Source: Reticulitermes speratus (lineage: Eukaryota > Arthropoda > Insecta > Blattodea > Rhinotermitidae). Taken from it: 64,000 bases of DNA. A program made the position numbers and the translations under genes. Positions 23,222-36,116 of this stretch are shown here, one piece after another. Positions within the stretch are counted from its first letter, which is position 1. Each line of letters opens with the position of its first letter. The stretch is from positions 41,560,408-41,624,407 of the forward strand of contig JAJKFL010000003.1 of the NCBI GenBank assembly GCA_021186555.1, written 5' to 3'. Below the pieces are notes generated by a model. That model saw only the letters and a list, made by a program, of their open reading frames with translations, made no database searches and had not been told where the DNA came from.

Positions 23222-23328
23222 GAGGGGACAAAAGGCCACAATAAAAGTGGTAAAAAACAGTGCATTTGTTGGTTTAATTATTTGATTAAAAAAATGCACG
23301 GTGGTAACAGTGTGAAATTCTAACATTA

Positions 23329-24440
23329 TAAAACCAACATAACTTTACCTCAGCTTAGTTAATGTTAGTTTGTCCAGTTTATGTTATGTTTACACTTGTT
23401 ACTCGATTCAGCAAGCAGGCAGGGCATAAACAGTCCCTCAATGAATGCAGCGCTCTAACTGCTGAAGTGTCACCGCGTTGTTTTTAAGCATCAAAATTGA
23501 TGAATCTTTCTAGAACTGTAATATTAAAATTTAATGGTATTAAGCCGATGAAGCCTGTAACCTCAACTAATCAAACAGCTTGCATATATTACAGAGACTT
23601 TGTTCTACGAAATCGAATCCAGTCTTAAGACCGGCATATATAATTCGGCAGCTAAGGGTAAATGCCCTTTCCTGCTCATGAGGAAGAAGTATGGGTTTAA
23701 ACCCATAACAACGGCAATACAACAACACTATGATTGGTGAAATGCTTGACAAGGTAAAATTTAATTATGCTCTTACATTATGTAATTAGTTGTGAATTCC
23801 AGCACCGAAGGATTGTGCACTTTTTTTTTGTTTTGTTTTAGTTTTAGTTTTAGTGTAGTTCACTACTTAACACTATATAGCGACCGACGAATTGGCATGA
23901 ATATGCAAGAATTGATAATGGTTTAAACGAGGTATTATACCGGACGAAGGATTGAGTATAAAAATAAGAAAACCTCAGTCAGAATAGTCTGTGTCCCAGC
24001 CACTTCCTAACCGGACAATTTTGAAAAAAATGTGGCTGCACAGAATTAAAGTTCACTGTGGCAGATAGCGACACACTTCAGGTTTAGATGAAGGCCACAG
24101 GTACTTGGGTGAAACAATGAAAACTATTTTATATGAAAGTCGCTCACAGAAAATATATTTGGCAATACTTTAAATATACTTGCATATCTGTACGTCAATT
24201 CAGAAGGTTCTTATTTTACAGTACTAGAGACAGAAAATTACCTTATCTGAAATCGAACCCAAGATAGTGAGTTATACTGAACGCATCACAACTTCAAGAA
24301 TGCCTTAAAGTTGAATAACTGTACTCGCATATATATATACTGGTTAATAGATCTGCAGGATGACACTTGAGATATTTAAAATATGTAACTTGCTTTTTGA
24401 AATTGAATTGATTTCATTTCCACCCAAGCAGGAAACTGAC
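23329..24440. other. No recognisable feature
   Basis: AT-rich, with a T-rich tract near 23821. No gene supported. Confidence 0.4.
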
Positions 24441-25135
24441 TTCACGTAACGCCATTCTCCAAGTTTATTTAAAATTATATCGCGATATATTTCTGAAACA
24501 AATGACATGCACAAACATGCGTTCCATAGTCTGTCGTACGACAGGTCCATAGGCTCTTACAAAGCGACTTCTCCACAGAGTGCCATTTAGTGCTTCCACT
24601 TTAATTTCCCAGTATCCTCTCTTTTCCTTAAGATCATCCATCAGCTGCATACGTCTTCTTCCTCGTCTTCCCGTCACCTCTATCCTTTCCTCTATCTTTT
24701 CTTCAATAACGTGTTTTCGTGTTTTAGAAGGCAGTTCCTAAGCAAGATGTGACCAATTCAGTTAGCCTTCCTTCTGTTTATTGTATGTAGGATATTCTTC
24801 TCCTCCTTGACTCTATGTAATACTTAATTTTTCACACGATAGGTCCAGCTGATCTTCTCCATCCTTCTCCAGCACCACATTTCAAAACTTTCCATGTATT
24901 TATAATTTACTTTCCGAAGTGTCCAAGGTTCAGCACCATACAAAACTATGCTCCAAATGTATCACTTTACTAGTTTCTTCCGCAAATTTAAGTCCAATTA
25001 GCTGGTGAAAATAACCTTCTGGGTGAATGCTGGTTTCGCCATGGCAATCCTGGGGTTCATTTCATGTGCACATCTTGCATCATTTGTTATGGTGCTACCC
25101 AAATAGTTGAAAGATTCCACATTCTCCAAACAATG
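24440..25135 (-). pseudogene. Decayed LINE reverse-transcriptase ORF2, 3' part
   Basis: Minus-strand translation in shifting frames recovers the ordered blocks of an RTE/jockey-like non-LTR polyprotein: NYLGSTITNDARCAHEMN, then YGAEPWTLR, then MWCWRRMEKIS, and finally GRRGRRRMQLMDDLKEK with WRSRFVRAYGPVVRQT. These lie downstream of the reverse-transcriptase catalytic box and form the thumb and C-terminal part of ORF2. At least two frameshifts and several stops separate the blocks, so it is inactive. The upstream catalytic region is absent, consistent with 5' truncation on insertion. Confidence 0.88.
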
Positions 25136-28038
25136 AGCAAATAAATCTACTTACACATTATTACTCTCGAGAAGTGTCTAGCGTTCTCTGAGAAACAAAG
25201 TTCAATTGTTTCTTTCCTTTTCATAAACTGACTCTTGTGTGTGTCTGTACCACACCATCAGACTATGCAGTATACGAGTATTACGACTCTAAGCGACTTG
25301 GGCCACTGCTGCCGTCAGTGTCGGTCCTTAATATTGCCGCTGTTCGTACGAGACCCGGCTGCTTCCAGGTTGTCGGACGTCAACTAATTAAAACTAAGTA
25401 TCTTTTCTTTCCCGCGGGTCCTACTCTTAATCTTCGCTTTTCCTGACGCTCCCTAGAAGGTGACGACTAGGAGAAAACAGACAAGAAAGGGACGAAAAGA
25501 AAGATCGACAGACAAGTCATAAAGGGGAATGCAGACGACACATAAGACTAGGAAGTGAGACGATTTCTGCGAAAAAAAAGCCGCAACCCAAGAGATGAGT
25601 CGAGAACGGGTGCATGTCAAAGGCTTTTGGTAAATGATTCATTTCGAGTATGTGTGTAAACATGCTTCATTTTACATTAACTTTCGAAAATTGGATTTCA
25701 TCTAAATTATACACATATAGGTTTAGTTCCTACATCAAAGATAGCACAGGCCTTGTCCATTATAAAGACTTACCATTTAATGCTGTTTACGGAAATACGA
25801 GTAACTGCTGTTTGTCAGAAACGAAATGAAACGAGTAAATACACGAGTTAGAGTATATACGAGTACTGTGTGGGCGAAAGGCAGATTACTGAACGTTACA
25901 ACAGGCGTTACATATCTTCACAAGAAAGTTTCAAATGATTAAAGATGCTTAATCAGATTAACTGGTTAATCAACGTCGGATTATCTGAGAGTATGTTCAT
26001 GTACTGTCAACTGCAGACGGTCCGAGAAGCGGAAGGGACGGAACGACCCTATCAGGTTCAATGTAGCAAAATCAAGTTCAGAAGAGTGAATGCAGGAAAG
26101 AAGGAAGGCATACCAGTTACGTAACGGATTGGGACCTGGCAGCTAGCTAACGTATATCCCACACTTTACACGGTTATTGTATCCGTCAATGCATTCTAAA
26201 TATAACCACTGTTTTTATTTTCTCTTAACCTGCCTTCATATATGGAAATGTAGAAATTTTGGAATGCTCCACAAAGTAATAATTAGAATCAACAAACACT
26301 GAGGTTCCTTTTCGAGAAACTGGTATTTGCTTAGCTTATAAAGAATATCCTGAACTCTATAGAATCTGAAGTTCCAGTCCCATTTTCGCCAGAGCGCTTC
26401 ACTGAATCATAATCTTAGAACGATCAATACAATACAAATCTTCGCCCTTTTACTCTTAGATATGAACGCAGGGAAGAAAATAAGTTACCATAACGTATGC
26501 TTTCGTATCTAAAGAAATCTACCTTGATTATGGTTACATGAGGAGAATTCCATGTTAAGCGATAATCTGTTTCCAACGCTGAAGTAAGATCTTGGTGGCC
26601 ACGTATTTTAAGATGATCGCTAAGTGGGAACAGTTGTGACACGGAAGCTGATACCACAGGACAATGGCTTCTATCAATAGGAAACAGAAAAGCTCTCCCA
26701 TGAAAAGAGAGATATCTCAACTGTGAAGGTGTCTACGTGGAAAAGTGGTGGGATATCAGTATAGTTCTTTGTGGCCTGTTCCTATTAGAGCTGACAGTAA
26801 AGAATCCGAAACATATGCACTGTGAACGTATTTCCAACCAGCCCTCATATATTTTAAAACTCCCCTCTAATCTATGCCTACGTCTCCCAAAGCTGTCGCA
26901 TCTGTTCAGATCCTCCTTTCAGAAATTTTATGAATTTCTCATCTTCATTTCTATTATACACATCGCCAATTTTATCATCCATGTACTGGTGACGTTAACA
27001 ATGATTAAATACTTAACTATTTACCAACAAGATATATTACTTCACAAGTAGAAACAGAGAAATAAAATTGTAATATTAAAATTCTACCCTGCAGCAAAAC
27101 TTTGATCCAGCAAGCTTTATACTGCGGAAAAAAAGTCCGCTACGGTCTGTCAGTTACTCTATGACTAGAGGGAATGAAAATTGAAATCCAATTTCACATC
27201 TCCGAAAGCGTGATGAACGAGTGGACATAAATGCATGTGAAAAAGACAAAGACAGAACATGAATGATGTGAAATGAAATGTAGAGAGAACACGGTGGAGA
27301 GCTGGTGAAAATACATGTAGGAGGGACGTGAAAACGAAGCTATGGATTTTTGATTAAGCTAATTGCCTGAGTAGTACTTTCATATCGCTCTCTCACTTAC
27401 TCGCATGTTGCCAAGTTAGGCTTCCCTGAAACTAATCGAGTTACGTATGTTCCATCTTGTCAACAACGATTTACCATAGCAAATGGAGTTTACAGTCAGG
27501 CCTACAAACTTTGCAGTTACCAAAAACCGACAGACTTTCAAACCATTACATCCTCTCTCTGCTGCGGAGAATCAATCACCGTTGTTTATCGAGATACAAA
27601 TAACTGCCTTACAACTGACACTGTGGCTATAGTGTACCTGTCTGCAAAATTCACGCGAAATATTAAGGACAACCCATGATGTTAAATACCCGATTTCCTA
27701 AGAGACATGGCGAGTTTGTTCTCTTCCTTTCAATTATCTTGAAACAGAGAAAATTTAAAATCTAACAAAGCAATGCTTGTTAGCACAACGTTCAACTATG
27801 CTGTAAATAAAAACTTATTTCTCGGCCACGTACCCGTCACATGACCCATTGTCAAAATATTCATGCGATATTCCTCTTTTATCGGACATGTTTATTCATT
27901 ATTACAAACTCGATGCAACTGTTTCTTCAACCTCAGCTCGTACATCACATAGAATACGTCTTGTCTCTTGTACTATGAGCTCGATACTCAACTGTTTCTT
28001 CGGCCTCGGCACCGACTTCACTGTGGACTAGGGTGTGA
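25136..28038. other. No recognisable feature
   Basis: Several frames of 60-104 codons occur on both strands with no recognised domain and no repeat identity. Confidence 0.4.
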
Positions 28039-28072
28039 TTCGCTCACTCACTCACACACACACACACACACA
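28039..28072. repeat. (CA)n microsatellite
   Basis: Roughly 34 bases of ca/cactca repeats. Confidence 0.9.
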
Positions 28073-28326
28073 AAAGACAACTGCACATCGGGAGATATAT
28101 ATATGCAGACCTATAAATTCATTTGTAAAACTCTTTGTTTAAATATTATCAAGAGTCACAAACGTCGGCAATGCTGACAATTTATAGGAAGATTGGCTAT
28201 TGTAGGTTGTTGAGCATGACGTACGGAAGTGTTCGCATTGCATATCTTTTTAACCGATTCAAAAACAGTGTAATTAAGACGAGCCTTTTAATGCGTATAT
28301 ACCGTGCTTATTTTATGTTAGTGTTA
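28073..28326. other. No recognisable feature
   Basis: AT-rich spacer before SINE-C. Confidence 0.4.
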
Positions 28327-28634
28327 AAGGTAAAGCAATCCCATTACAGGCCTTGACAGGCCCTTAGGGTCTCAGGAGGTTGAGGCTCCCAGATTTTTAG
28401 ACAATCGGCACATGAAGGTGGTAAGATTTGTCAGCCCTACGCACCGGCCGCCTTTACCCCCCAGGAAAGATTCCTGGTACTCATTTCTGTTAGAGGCTGA
28501 GTCGACCCTAGGGCCACAGTGCGACCGAAACGATTATGTCACTGAAAAGTTCCAGTGACACCATCGGGAATCGAACCTGCGACGTTCCGGTTTGTAGCAC
28601 AGTGCCTCAACCAACTGCGCTACCGCGCATATCG
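28327..28634 (-). mobile_element. SINE-C, tRNA-derived
   Basis: The minus-strand head reads gcgcggtagcgcagttgg (A box) and caggttcgattcccg (B box), a class I tRNA-like start. The body includes a 'ggtaaagg' style 3' end that SINE-B copies share, suggesting a common LINE-recognised tail. Only one copy is present here. Confidence 0.85.
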
Positions 28635-28639
28635 GTCCC

Positions 28640-28765
28640 ATCTTCAAAGGTCAAGCAGTCCACAAAGACCGATACGTTGCCCCGAAACGTCGGTAACTAG
28701 CTACCATTCTGCGCTGCGTAACATCCCAGAAGAACGAATATCTCATTTACACCGCAGCGGAAGAG
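28640..28765. repeat. Possible Penelope/LINE-related remnant
   Basis: The sequence 'ttgccccgaaacgtcggtaac' resembles the GAAAC-GUC part of hammerhead motifs, and translation of the following stretch gives 'NIPEERISHLHRSGRA', a string I associate with repeats. Evidence is weak. Confidence 0.25.
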
Positions 28766-28772
28766 CCTAAAA

Positions 28773-29282
28773 TCAAGCAGGCACTTCCTCTTGAACTGTA
28801 GGTGGGTCAACTGGATCATCATATCCAATGTCCAACAATAAAGGTGGTGATGCAGGAGTCATTGAAGATGACTTGAATAAATCAAACAATAAAGCCTGGC
28901 GAGGCAAGGACTTCTTTTCCTTTAGAATCCCCTGACAGCAAGCTAGCATCCTCGTAATTCCTTGTCTAGTTGTTGCTGCTCGCTGCTCGTTAGAATCAGT
29001 GTCGTCAAGCACCTTGATGCCAACTTCGAGGAGTCCAACCCTCTCACTTAACTTCCAAACGGATGGTCCTCTCCTAAGACTGTCTTTAGCTTCCTCGGCT
29101 ACTTCAAGGGCGCTTTACTTTAGAAATTCATTGTCGAACGTGAGCTCCTGGTAATGGACTTTCGGCAACTTGAAGATATTTTCAGCAAAGTACAAAATAA
29201 TTTTCGTGCTTGGCTTTATATATTGAGTCTGGGGGCAAACGATGTAATTACGGAAAGACGTAAATCGTGGGATGGCTGTATT
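28773..29282 (-). pseudogene. Unidentified decayed open frame
   Basis: A single minus-strand frame is open from 29282 to 28773, 170 codons, broken only by TAA at 29117-29115. The part after the stop is 114 codons, ending at TGA 28772-28770; its longest ATG-initiated piece is 79 residues. Composition is protein-like: mixed hydrophobic and charged residues with 'ERVGLLEVGIKVLDD' and 'ACCQGILKEKKSLP', then a Pro/acidic tail ending 'PPTVQEEVPA'. The DNA is less AT-rich than its surroundings. I do not recognise the family. A retrotransposon gag-like gene, an endogenous viral fragment or a processed host pseudogene are all possible. Confidence 0.4.
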
Positions 29283-30269
29283 TCAATTTTTTGCAGCAGT
29301 ACATCTGTGTTTGTAACGTGACGAAAACATAGGTTGGCTTCTATGTGTTTCTCTTTCTGTCACTGACATTTATATACCTAAACACGAAATAAATTATATT
29401 TGGGCCATAGACCTTAAAACCAAGTCTGAATTTAATCACCACAGCAACAGGAAATCTCTTACTTAGACGAGTAACACTTTAAAGGAAGTTAATTAAGCCC
29501 ATTTGGTTACGTATAAACGTTATAGAACGTGTAAGGTATCTTTGTGCATGAAATAACGAAATTATTAAGCCCGTATGAAATATAAATTTCCACACAATTT
29601 GTGCATCCTTACAAATTCTTCATTAACAGCGACGGTTACACGAATGAAATGAAAGTTTCGAAAAATGATAACAAATATATATATATATATATGCACACAT
29701 AGTACGTAATCAATCTGTTAAAACTCCAGAAGCTCGATGTTCCTGGGCGGGTGTGTGGCACTGCCTGAGACCGTAACATAAATCATCCTGGCTGAAATAT
29801 TAAACGCAAACCACGCACTAACTCGATTAAAACCAACATCGTCTGACGTATTTTTAAAGAGAAGAACGTAGATGATGTTAAAAAACAAGAGAGCAAAGTG
29901 CTGTTTATTATGTGCGCATGCGCATATTACAGTGTGGTGGTGAGATTTAGAACAGAATTGTGTATCATCGCTTTCCTAAAATCAGCGCGTGCGCGCACGC
30001 ACGTATATGTACACACACACAATTAAATCATGTGTCAAAATGCTTCACTATAAAATACAATATTATAAAATCAAGAAATATGGATGCCCTTGACAAAAGG
30101 ATCAGTAGACGTACAGTACGTATTATTCACGTTTGTTTTGGAATTAGACTGATGAATCAAGAATGATGAGATGTGTGTGACATGCACCACACATTGGAGA
30201 GATGAGGCACCTGTATTAAATAACAGACGAAGAAGCCAAACAGAGGAGGACACGTTGAAAACACACGTG
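29283..30269. other. No gene recognised; microsatellites
   Basis: Contains an (AT)n tract at about 29671-29692 and an alternating gcgc/acac tract near 29985-30022. Confidence 0.4.
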
Positions 30270-30385
30270 TTGGTAGGAAAAGTACTGAAATCAATCTGAC
30301 GCAATTTGAAGGTGTGGATCAGATTCATCTGGCTCATTACAGGATCCAATAGCGGTTCTCCTGTGAACAAGGTGGATGGGTTTAA
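30270..30385 (+). mobile_element. LINE 3' tail fragment
   Basis: Translates to 'EINLTQFEGVDQIHLAHYR' followed by the 'ggatccaatagcgg' end, the same C-terminal element as at 9440-9620 and 8120-8225. Confidence 0.6.
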
Positions 30386-31299
30386 GACATGGTAGGAAAA
30401 TTTTTCTAACGCGTCATTAACTATTAAATTCCCTAGAAGGACTCAGTTTCAATTTCTTTCTACCAGCAACCAAAATGCAGTAAATTTCAGCTATATATTG
30501 ACTACTGACAAACAGCACTAGAATTGAGTTAAAAATCAGTTTACTAAACTGCAATTCAGAGGTCCTTTTGTAGGCTGCTATTTTTAGACATTGCTAGAAA
30601 TAGAGGCTATTTCTCGGCAATATGTCATCAGCTCTACAAAGGACAACGTTGTTCATTTCCTTTCTGTAAAGAAGAATTCGGCCTCTATTACAGAAATATT
30701 TGCACTTCTGACTACTTGCTCGTACATATGCAGCGTTTGGAAGCGGGAATTTATAAATGCTAATCTGATCATGAACGTGTATTTTCAAACGAAGGGACCA
30801 GATAGAAGACTTTGACAGTTCTCGCTACTGTCTTTCTTCTCTGAACACCTATTAAAAGTTTGTAGACATACAAATATTATAATTGCGGGTCACAGTGACC
30901 CTTGGTTTCATTTTAATTATGTTTAATTCATTAAATCTAAAAAAAAAATGTTTTCGTTGATCACAAATAAGTTAAGGTATCCTATTTTATACAAAATTCC
31001 ACAAATATTTACTTGCTTCTGATGCTTAAAGTTATTAAAACACATGCCACAGATAAGAAGGGGAGAGAGGTCCTACAAAATGTGCACAATCGTGTGAAGT
31101 CAGTCAACTTGTTTCGCCGTTGTTTTGTATGAGGTTTGAAACTTATCTCAAACCGAGCGATGACAAATTGCTGAGGGTGTTTGACAAATGAATAGTGAGG
31201 AAAATACAAAATATTTTGACGCAAAAAGGGGAAGTTAACGGAGATACGTTTATTGTAGGGGCTTCATAATTTGTTCTCTTTATCAAATAATATTATGCC
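30386..31299. other. No recognisable feature
   Basis: Overlapping short frames only. Confidence 0.4.
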
Positions 31300-31445
31300 T
31301 GTAAAACCAAGAAGGGCGAGATGGTATGGACATGTAATGCGCATGAAGAAAATGAGAATTCATACAAAATGTAAGCCCTGACAAGTACAGGGACGACTCC
31401 ATTTGGGAGGCTGACATAAATAGGAAGAAAACGTCTTAAGTAAAC
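31300..31445 (+). mobile_element. LINE ORF2 C-terminal fragment
   Basis: Translates to 'RRARWYGHVMRMKKMRIHTK' followed by a basic stretch, matching the 'R.RW.GHV.RM' block of RTE/jockey-like LINE polyproteins. It is short, with an in-frame stop. Confidence 0.65.
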
Positions 31446-32896
31446 AGATGTGCAGTAATCTGGTATCGTCTAGTTCTAAACTGGTCCACTAACAGGCTCT
31501 TGTCAACATGCCAATAAACATCCGGGTTTAACAAAAGACGTCGAGTGTCTCAATCAACTGCGTGACTATCAGTTCTTCAGAGAGAAGATTGTTGAATGGC
31601 GTTAGTATGCCTGCATTCCGACAGTTAAAACACAAAGTCGTCGTCCTACCTATCAGCACAGTAACATCTGTAAAACCAGAATTTACTGCACCTGACTTTC
31701 TGTTGAATGACTGATCCTCCTAAACCACCGTGGCAATTAATTACAATGCTCATCCCTTCACATCTCCCTTCTATGTTGTCGACGGCCACAGAGCTGATGT
31801 CCCTAGCAAATTAAAAATTAGCGGAAAAGGCCCTCCGCGCAATCAAAGGGAAGTCAGTTACAGGTCTGCATAGGTGAAAGTAAGTACATGGTAGGGACGT
31901 CAGACAACGCCATCTGTTATACACTGACAATAACTACGTCCTATTTGAGTGACATCACACACTCCATCAATCACGAGCTATTTTATGTTTTATACTCGGA
32001 TATATAACCCGTATTACTTGCTTCCGACATTTCAGGTTTCGACACATATTGTCAGAACTTATTAAACCAGTCAAGTAGGTTTATGCTCAATTCGTCGGAC
32101 CATCACGGTTTACTAGCTTGCTACGCAAGGCTACCTTGCGGGGATTTCTTCAACTATGACGTGAAGATGTATCATTGTTTCAGATATAACTATTACTGTA
32201 TGTGAGACCACGTGGGGGTGCATAAAAGTTTTGACGGGGATTAAAAATAATTGTCGTTTTGTATGGTGTGTTTAAGATTCCGAAATATCTACTGGTACAT
32301 AAAAGCTTAAGAGCTGAAATGCTGTCGCTATTGTCTCCATTTAGCACTTCACCCTTATAGTTATTAGTAAGTACGCCTGGTGGTGGTAGCGACTGCCTTG
32401 AAAATCTGACACTGTGAAGCAGCAGACACGTTCCCATACTTGGATCTGTATTGCAGTATCGATATGTGCACTATTTATTGGTGGCAACATCGATGTCTCT
32501 ATCAAGCTGTGCTTGAAAAAGTTTTAATATTCATGACTTTCATATTCAGTAAAATTATGACCACAGCGGATCAAAGTAAGATTTATCTGTGAAAATCACA
32601 CTGAGTGTAGGAGTTGTCGAATTTACCTTTTATAAGTTCCGTAGACTTTATGTTAGCAAAGCAACGTAGGTCTTGAAATCACAGTTAGGCTACCAGCAGA
32701 TATCTTAGTAACAAATCACCATACAGCTTCCAAAGATCAAGTTACAAATACTGAAAATTTAATATTAGTGTATCAATATATTTCAACACGGCATCACGAT
32801 CTTGCGTTCCATTTTCTTAAAAAGATAAGTTAATAAAGTTTGAGCACTTTTAAAATATTCAGCTCATTTATGGACATGCAAGCTTCAAATCTTTTC
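31446..32896. other. No recognisable feature
   Basis: A minus-strand 'ctgacaa...gtgtcgaaacc' at about 32025-32055 is only loosely hammerhead-like. No gene supported. Confidence 0.4.
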
Positions 32897-33128
32897 TACA
32901 GGGTGAGCTAAAACACACAGTGGACACACCACAGAGGACGAGTATATTTAGTCCCTGTACATGCCTTTTTTCAAAGCAACAATAAGACGACATTGCTTGA
33001 GGGAGGAAGGGAAGGTTGGACACCGTACGTGCCTCAAGTAACGTAGACCGTTGTAATTTGGACACTAAGAATGAGGTGGTTGTATCTATTGTAGTATAGC
33101 TACACAGTGGATCTTCGCCCACTCTGTA
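32897..33128. mobile_element. Possible 232-bp MITE with TACAGGGTG-type ends
   Basis: Left end tacagggtgagc and right end gcccactctgta are imperfect inverted repeats (10 of 12). The ends are similar to those at 10454. The 88-codon reverse-strand frame covering it is probably fortuitous. Confidence 0.5.
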
Positions 33129-35340
33129 TAACATGCTGACGATTATATTAACATTTGAGACTATTCATTTCGTGGACATTGTCCACTTGGTCCACCTTTG
33201 AACCATAGACTTAGGACAGCTTTACATATCGGACACCTCTCAGCAGGTATTAACCGTATTTGAAGCTTGAGAACGGGCAACAATTCTGTCTTCGAAAATT
33301 TGTGTTTTGGATTTTATTGCATTTTTAACATGAGACGAAAAACAAAATTTATGAAGTGAATGATTCCACATTCAACCGTCTTTATTGGAGCCAGTGTTGC
33401 TCACAAGTGACTATTTGGCACTACAAATGTGGTATCATAATGCTCATAACAGAAAGCTTATAAATAGCAAAGGTCCGGAGGTATCTGCTGACAAAGCACT
33501 GATGTCGACTCTCACACAAGTCGACAAATATATGATAACACTGACGTCGGCTTAACGTTTCAAGAGTTTAGGTCTAGAATATCATTTTATTACAGGTCTA
33601 AGACGAATTATGGATAATAAGGTTTAGGCCGCTGCTGTTAGGAATGCTGGAGGCTTCCATGTTGCTATTGCAATGTTCAGTACTGTAGCGTTAGATGTGT
33701 TCAGTTTTAATCAGTGTCGCAATATGTGTGAAGACACTGGACGAGGATTACTGAGAAAATAATGATATAAATACTATTTAGGGGTTGGCGGAAAAAAAGA
33801 TGTAAACTGGTGTGAGAGAGGTAACGTTAATATCAGAGTAATGGAACAGGCGAGTTTATCTAACCGACCACATGAAGCGCTGGCGTGCACGTGATGGAAT
33901 GATGTAAGCAACGTAATTTACAATCGCCAGTTAAAATGCTATAGTCCTGTTTGCTGTAGTCGGGGCTCCAGTACGCAACTACATAACGTTTCTATTACGT
34001 AATTACAACGTGCATTTACAAATGCGTTATACTAAAAGTTAAAAGAAAGAGTGTAATATTTGAACTAAATATTCAAGACAGTTTTATCCAAACAGTGTTG
34101 ATTAAAAGTCATTTTTCAGTTTACGAAACACAGTGGGGGCCATTTAAATCCCCGACGGTGTTAAATTGCCAGCGATTTTTTGAATGTTAAACAACTAGTG
34201 CGTCGTCTTATAAATTATAAAATATAATTATATATAAAATGTATTTATTTTTCTAGTTGTCAGCTAGGGATTAATAAAGATGTAAAATATGTTTCCAGAA
34301 AGAACTTATTGTGTGCGTGGCTTATTTAAGGCAAAAGAGCAGAGTAAATTTTAGCTCGACTAAAGTCGACGCTGGCAAATTAAAACGTAAATACTTAAAT
34401 CGACCATGGTCGGCTTTGGCAGTGAATGTGTATAGTATATCAATTCTTTACATTCAACAATTTCTGTACGTGGTAGACAGAGATTTACACAAAGCGGTAC
34501 AGTAAAAATAATAGCTGTTTTTTCCGAGAAAAAAAAGAGAAACATAAATACACCCACGCCTATTCCTCCACAAAACAGACCTTCTTGAGCGGATAATGAT
34601 AACTCATCCGGCCATGAAACTGTCCTCTTATCAAAACCAAAGTTCTACGTCGTGGTGACAAGAACCCGTCAGGTTACCCTATCGTGAGCTACAGGGCTGC
34701 ATGCCACAACCCTACACCATACTTCATTAAGATTATTCTAGTATTATGCTTCTCGAAAGTCGGCATCTTCCTTACAGGTTACGAATAATGTTTCATGTAA
34801 CACTCTTGACGTTCTCAGGTGGTTAATAGGCAAATGAAGACTGCTACGTTCTTGGATGTGACGCGGTTTACTCTGGCCACCCAAACGACGTAGGCAGCAG
34901 TTTCACTCCAAAACACTGGTATTATCCACCAAACTACACGATATCATGTCCGGAAAAACAGCATAATTAACACGTGTAATCATCAACTACGCACTTTATG
35001 TTACATGTCCAGCCAATCTCATCCTCTGACGAGTTATGGGACGGTAAACCAGGAGGCATGACATCAAAGCCATACGATGTTTCAGAGTTTCAAGGGATGC
35101 TTAGGTTTGTTTTGCAAATTCTCCCGCATAACATTTTCATTCGAGCCACGTTTTCGTTTCGCTCATTCAAATTACACTTGGGTAATATATTCAAAAAGAG
35201 ACACCTTATTTGAGAATCATTTAAGCAGTAAACAACGTGATCTCTAATGAATGAGAAAACTGTATTAAATGGTATCCGTTTTTAGATATTTTGAATAGAT
35301 AAAAAGTGGGAAATATTTTAAAATTACAATAAAGGTAAGT
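33129..35340. other. No recognisable feature
   Basis: No gene or repeat recognised. Confidence 0.4.
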
Positions 35341-35700
35341 TGGTCTGTCACACTGAGGGAGGAACATAGGCTGATGTGTTCGAGAATAGGGTGCTGAGGA
35401 GGATATTTGGGCCTAAGAGGGACGAGGTAACAGGGGAGTAGAGAAGACTACATAACGAGGAACTTAATGATCTGTAATCATCACCAAATATTATTCGGGT
35501 GATCAAATCAAGAATGAGGTGGGCGGAACATGTAGCATGTATGGGGGAGGGGAGAGGTGCATACAGGATTTTGGTATAGAGACCTGAGGGAAGGAGACCA
35601 CTTGGAAGACCCAGGCGTAGATGGGAGGATAATATTAAAATGGATCTTCAAGAAGTGGGATGGGGGCATGGACTGGAATGATATATCTAAAATATTTCAT
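35341..35700 (+). pseudogene. LINE ORF2 C-terminal part with stops
   Basis: One forward frame reads [27 protein letters not shown] and [18 protein letters not shown], ending near '[13 protein letters not shown]'. This is the conserved C-terminal region of an RTE/jockey-like LINE polyprotein. It is interrupted by stops after DEVTGE, after ELNDL and before RPEGR, so it cannot make the protein. Upstream domains are missing (5' truncation). Confidence 0.88.
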
Positions 35701-35739
35701 ATATAAAAGCTGTAGTGAAACTACTACTACAGAGACAAG

Positions 35740-35850
35740 AATGTAGGTGAAATATACTATTAAAATGGATCTAAAAAAAGAATAGGTTATGAGGATATGG
35801 ACTGGATACAGTTAGCTTCGGATAAGTTCCAAAAGCGGCGTGTTTTGAAA
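35740..35850 (+). mobile_element. Second LINE 3' tail
   Basis: Translates to 'RIGYEDMDWIQLASDKFQKR', the same terminal block as in neighbouring tails but distinct in sequence. It therefore comes from a separate insertion or a tandem duplication. Confidence 0.7.
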
Positions 35851-36116
35851 AAGGTATGGTGCCTTAAGGTACCATACGAAGCAGAAAATTAAGATAAAAT
35901 TATTCTTTACCATCTTCGAACTACCTGCTGTACAAAATGTGTCTGCAATTTACAGGTGGTATCGCGAAAAGCCCCTCATTCTAAGCCTCACAACATGAAG
36001 ACGTAATACTTAACTGGAGCATTCGAGTTTAATAAAATGTGTCTAATCACTTAGGACATGGCATGTCTTTTTATTAATTGTCTAAACTTACGTTAATTTT
36101 AAATAAAATATGGCTC
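35851..36116. other. No recognisable feature
   Basis: Spacer between LINE tail and SINE-A. Confidence 0.4.

Larger units (their letters stand above)
22842..23315. mobile_element. Foldback element with two hammerheads, 474 bp
   Basis: It is flanked by an exact 13-bp direct repeat, aattctaacatta, at 22829-22841 and 23316-23328. Long, nearly identical inverted arms (about 22843-23012 and 23113-23283) enclose an unpaired centre. Each arm contains a complete hammerhead motif, oriented outward. The right end continues past the inverted arm into the tail aatgcacggtggtaac and agtgtga, as in the element at 7364-7535. No protein is encoded. The arrangement recalls inverted terminal repeats (pLTRs) of Penelope-like elements without their coding part. 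Confidence 0.88.

Noticed and set aside
26737..27051. 104-codon forward open frame
   Set aside because: No domain, and its amino acid content is what AT-rich DNA gives by chance.
32020..32060. Minus-strand CUGACAA...GUGUCGAAACC as a hammerhead
   Set aside because: Core position G8 is changed and stem I does not pair; too weak to list.
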